Source: Pseudobutyrivibrio ruminis
GTDB taxonomy: Bacteria; Bacillota; Clostridia; Lachnospirales; Lachnospiraceae
Assembly (NCBI GenBank): GCA_015057315.1
Contig: SVER01000011.1
Coordinates: forward strand, 1-64,000
DNA: 64,000 nt
Direction of reading: 5' to 3'
In this document: piece by piece, positions 61,741 to 64,000 of the stretch
Layout: each line of letters starts with the position of its first letter
How positions within the stretch are numbered: the stretch's first letter is position 1
The notes under the pieces: generated by a model
Databases searched by the model: none
Told to the model about the DNA's origin: nothing
What the model saw: only the letters and a program-made list of their open reading frames with translations
Made by a program: the position numbers and the translations under genes

Positions 61741-62748
61741 TTAACGAATTCTTTCTGTAAGACCAAGCTTCTTATGAACCTTTCTAAGTGTCTTATTGGC
61801 AAAATAAGATGCCTTCTCAGCATTTTCTTTAATGCATTCGTTAATATATGTTTTATCATTTTCAAGCTCAGCGCATCTAGCGTGGAATGGATCAAGCATG
61901 TCTGCAACGGCTTCACCTACAGCAACCTTGAAATCGCCATAGCCCTTACCTTCAAATTCCTTTGCAACCTCATCCATAGTCTTATTTGTAACAACACCAT
62001 AGATTTCCATAAGATTAGATACACCTGGCTTATTCTCCACATCATATCTAACCTCTGCGTCAGAATCAGTTACTGCCTTTTTAAACTTGCGGATGATTGT
62101 ATCTCTATCATCAATAAGGTAAATTGTGGCATTGGCATTTTCATCTGATTTAGACATTTTCTTTGTAGGCTCTGCAAGGGACATAATTCTTGCACCAGCC
62201 TTAGGGAAGTATCCCTCTGGAATTGTAAATACATCACCATAAATATTATTAAAGCGTTCTGCCACATCTCTACAGATTTCAAGATGCTGCTTTTGGTCTG
62301 CTCCAATTGGTACTAAATCAGTCTGATACAAAAGAATATCAGCAGCCATTAATGCAGGATATGTAAATAAACCAGCATTGATATTGTCTGCATGCTTAGC
62401 AGATTTATCCTTAAACTGAGTCATTCTGTTAAGCTCGCCCATATATGTAAAGCAATCTAAAACCCAGCCAAGCTCAGCATGAGCTGGTACATGTGACTGA
62501 AAATAGATACAGTTCTTCTTAGGATCTAAGCCTGCTGCCACATACTGAGTATAAATACGTCTTGCATTCTGCTTGAACTCTGTAGGGTTCTGTCTAACTG
62601 TAAGTGAATGTAAATCCATTACGCCAAAGAAGCAATCATACTCCTCATTAAGATTAACCCAGTTCTTAAGTGCTCCAATATAATTTCCAAGGGTAAGCTT
62701 TCCTGTAGCCTGCATACCCGAATATAATACTTTTCTTTCTTTTTCCAT
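61741..62748 (-). CDS. trpS: Tryptophanyl-tRNA synthetase
   Basis: Charges tRNA-Trp; class I synthetase of 335 residues. The HIGH-type motif is in GMQATGKLTLGNYIGAL at the N-terminus, and the second signature is KKMSKSDENANATIYL. The ATG at 62748 has GGAG nine bases upstream; the frame starts seven codons earlier at 62769, overlapping the previous gene's stop, which is less likely. No T-box leader can exist here, because coding sequence lies immediately upstream. Confidence 0.96.
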   Translation of the reverse strand: MEKERKVLYSGMQATGKLTLGNYIGALKNWVNLNEEYDCFFGVMDLHSLTVRQNPTEFKQNARRIYTQYVAAGLDPKKNCIYFQSHVPAHAELGWVLDCFTYMGELNRMTQFKDKSAKHADNINAGLFTYPALMAADILLYQTDLVPIGADQKQHLEICRDVAERFNNIYGDVFTIPEGYFPKAGARIMSLAEPTKKMSKSDENANATIYLIDDRDTIIRKFKKAVTDSDAEVRYDVENKPGVSNLMEIYGVVTNKTMDEVAKEFEGKGYGDFKVAVGEAVADMLDPFHARCAELENDKTYINECIKENAEKASYFANKTLRKVHKKLGLTERIR

Positions 62749-62768
62749 AATACTAGTCTCCAAATTCA

Positions 62769-63302
62769 TTATTTATTATGAAGTATATTCTTTCGAATAT
62801 ACTCATTAGTAGCTGCTTCTCCTTCATTAGCCAGATGTGTAAGCATATCCTCTAAAAGCCTTGCTGTCTCTTCATGCATAAGATACTTGGCCTTACCCTT
62901 ATTGTAGTATTCAAGGGCACTGGCATCGGTGTAAGCATCCTTTTGATAGTTCTTACAAGCTGCCACTCTATCGCAGTACATTTCCACTACGTAATTAACT
63001 GGCATCTTCATACCAGCCATTCCTGATTTTCCATCTAAAGCGTAATCAATCCAATATTCAAAATGATGCTTATTTCTGCCTTTGTGATGAAGCCAGGCAA
63101 GTGATACTCCCTTATCTTCTCTTTCAGCGTTGTTAGGACTCTTATCGCCTTGATAGTATTTAGCTCCAACCAAAAACTCCACAGGGCTGTATTTAGATAA
63201 ATCATGTAATAGTCCTTGTTTGTATAGCCCTACTGCAAAGCATCCTTTCATTACAAGATGTCTATGATGTGTAATTGTTTTAAAATGTTCCCAAGCTTTC
63301 AT
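62769..63302 (-). CDS. DUF5662 family HD-like metal-binding protein
   Basis: A 177-residue soluble protein with His-rich motifs: ITHHRHLVMKGCF (about 10-22), LLHDLSKYSPVEFLVGAKYY (about 32-51) and AWLHHKGRNKHHFEYWIDYA (about 69-88). These look like an HD-domain-type metal site, as in DUF5662 proteins of Clostridia. Substrate and role are unknown. It begins directly after the debranching enzyme gene. Confidence 0.8.
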   Translation of the reverse strand: MKAWEHFKTITHHRHLVMKGCFAVGLYKQGLLHDLSKYSPVEFLVGAKYYQGDKSPNNAEREDKGVSLAWLHHKGRNKHHFEYWIDYALDGKSGMAGMKMPVNYVVEMYCDRVAACKNYQKDAYTDASALEYYNKGKAKYLMHEETARLLEDMLTHLANEGEAATNEYIRKNILHNK

Positions 63303-64000
63303 TTAATTTGTACCCTTCTTCATCTTAATTCCAACTAAAACGCTAATGGAATTTCCCGGAACATTTATCGATTGCTGATCATGGATTGGCTTTGGTGAAA
63401 AATCACCATCATACTTAGCTGTATTAAAGCAAAGACGCCATCGCTTTCCAGGCGCCAATAGAGGAAGTGCCATATTAACATCATCATAGTGATAGTTGTA
63501 GCATACAAAAACCTCTTCGTTTTCATCCACATAAGCTCCGTTATATAAAACACCAAGAGCCTTCTGTTCCTCTCCAATAGACATCATCCAAGGCTCTGTT
63601 CCATGAAATGACATATCAGGCAAGCCTAAATGTCTATAATCGTTCATAAGAAAAGGTGTCTCACCCCTTAAGCACTTGTGATTCTTCCTAAACTTAACAA
63701 GCTCTTTTACAAAGCCTGTAAGCTCTTCCTTACTCTTTGCTTTGGAAAAAACAGTGTAGCCTGTTTTATTATCCTGGCAATATGGATTGTTATTTCCAAA
63801 ATGTGTTGCAGCAGCCTCATCGGCAGCAACAAAAAGCGGTACGCTTTGTGCCAGCATAAGTGCAGTAAATGCATTACGCATTTCTCTGAATCGATTAGCA
63901 TTAATAATGCGATTAGTTGTTTTTCCTTCTATTCCATAATTAAAGGAGAAATTGTTATTAGTACCATCTCTGTTTTCTTCACCATTATCAAAATTATGCT
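63303..64000 (-). CDS. glgX: Glycogen debranching enzyme / isoamylase-type GH13 protein (5' end outside window)
   Basis: The frame is open from the window edge to the stop at 63303; I see the last 232 residues. The order is HNFDNGEENRDGTNN, RNAFTALMLAQSVPLFVAAD, HFGNNNPYCQDNKTGYTVF and a C-terminal beta domain with ALGVLYNGAYVDENEEVFVC and FNTAKYDGDFSPKP. This matches the C-terminal part of GlgX/TreX-type alpha-1,6 debranching enzymes. The family's GDE near the active site reads ADE here. The start codon and the catalytic Asp/Glu pair lie beyond base 64000, so GlgX and a general isoamylase cannot be told apart. Confidence 0.8.
   Translation of the reverse strand, partial: HNFDNGEENRDGTNNNFSFNYGIEGKTTNRIINANRFREMRNAFTALMLAQSVPLFVAADEAAATHFGNNNPYCQDNKTGYTVFSKAKSKEELTGFVKELVKFRKNHKCLRGETPFLMNDYRHLGLPDMSFHGTEPWMMSIGEEQKALGVLYNGAYVDENEEVFVCYNYHYDDVNMALPLLAPGKRWRLCFNTAKYDGDFSPKPIHDQQSINVPGNSISVLVGIKMKKGTN

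Noticed and set aside
62749-62769. T-box leader before trpS
   Set aside because: The DUF5662 gene ends at the possible start, leaving no room for a leader RNA.
49-63900. CRISPR arrays, tRNA or rRNA genes, insertion sequences
   Set aside because: No tandem spaced repeats, cloverleaf-like segments, rRNA-like sequence or transposase frames were seen in the spacers, which are nearly all under 250 bases.

Overview
The window comes from a low-GC, Gram-positive, peritrichous or polar flagellated anaerobe of the Clostridia. Protein style and gene order point to Lachnospiraceae (Butyrivibrio / Pseudobutyrivibrio / Roseburia group); the genus is an inference, since no rRNA is present. Every gene I can support is on the minus strand, so transcription runs from base 64000 towards base 1. 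I see no tRNA, rRNA, CRISPR array, transposase, prophage or integrase.

In the direction of transcription the layout is as follows. (1) 64000-61741: the 3' part of a glycogen-debranching (GlgX-like) enzyme, a DUF5662 protein and trpS, closed by a terminator. (2) 61649-55916: comM, dprA, topA and codY, each of topA and codY with its own sigma-A type promoter; a CodY-box-like site lies next to the codY promoter. (3) 55670-43645: the first flagellar operon, flgB-flgC-fliE-fliF-fliG-fliH-fliI-fliJ-motE-fliK-flgD-(TIGR02530)-flgE. It ends in a large unusual hairpin (repeat B). (4) 43298-22027: a second motility operon with its own promoter, motA-motB-fliL-fliM-fliY-cheY-fliO-fliP-fliQ-fliR-flhB-flhA-flhF-flhG-pilZ-cheB-cheA-cheW-cheC-cheD-(membrane protein)-fliA/sigD-(small protein)-swrB-like-(MltG-like fragment protein). 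(5) 21850-12195: rpsB-tsf, then a peptidoglycan/polysaccharide deacetylase and a bactofilin, then pyrH-frr-uppS-cdsA-dxr-rseP-ispG (translation, nucleotide, isoprenoid and envelope lipid genes). (6) 11970-839: polC, a DUF5050 protein, pheA, ppx, ppk and a Cof-type HAD phosphatase. (7) 650-1: infC and the start of rpmI, behind an attenuator leader.

The backbone (dprA-topA-codY-fla/che-sigD-swrB-like-rpsB-tsf-pyrH-frr-uppS-cdsA-dxr-rseP-...-polC) matches the order known from Bacillus subtilis, so it is an ancient Firmicutes neighbourhood; the lineage-specific parts are the bactofilin/deacetylase pair, ispG in place of proS, and the missing flbD, hslUV and cheR. The motility genes encode nearly a whole flagellum: export gate, ATPase complex, C-ring, rod parts, hook, stator and chemosensory core, but no receptor, CheR or flagellin.

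The most unusual non-coding signal is a pair of related hairpin elements at 11995-12075 (inside a larger 166-nt foldable region directly upstream of polC) and 43525-43620 (the flgE/motA boundary). They share the apical loop and the basal internal loop, while their stem sequences differ but remain complementary, which is the mark of a conserved structure. Other non-coding elements worth attention are the infC attenuator with an AUU start codon, and a compact three-way-junction-like leader in front of rpsB.
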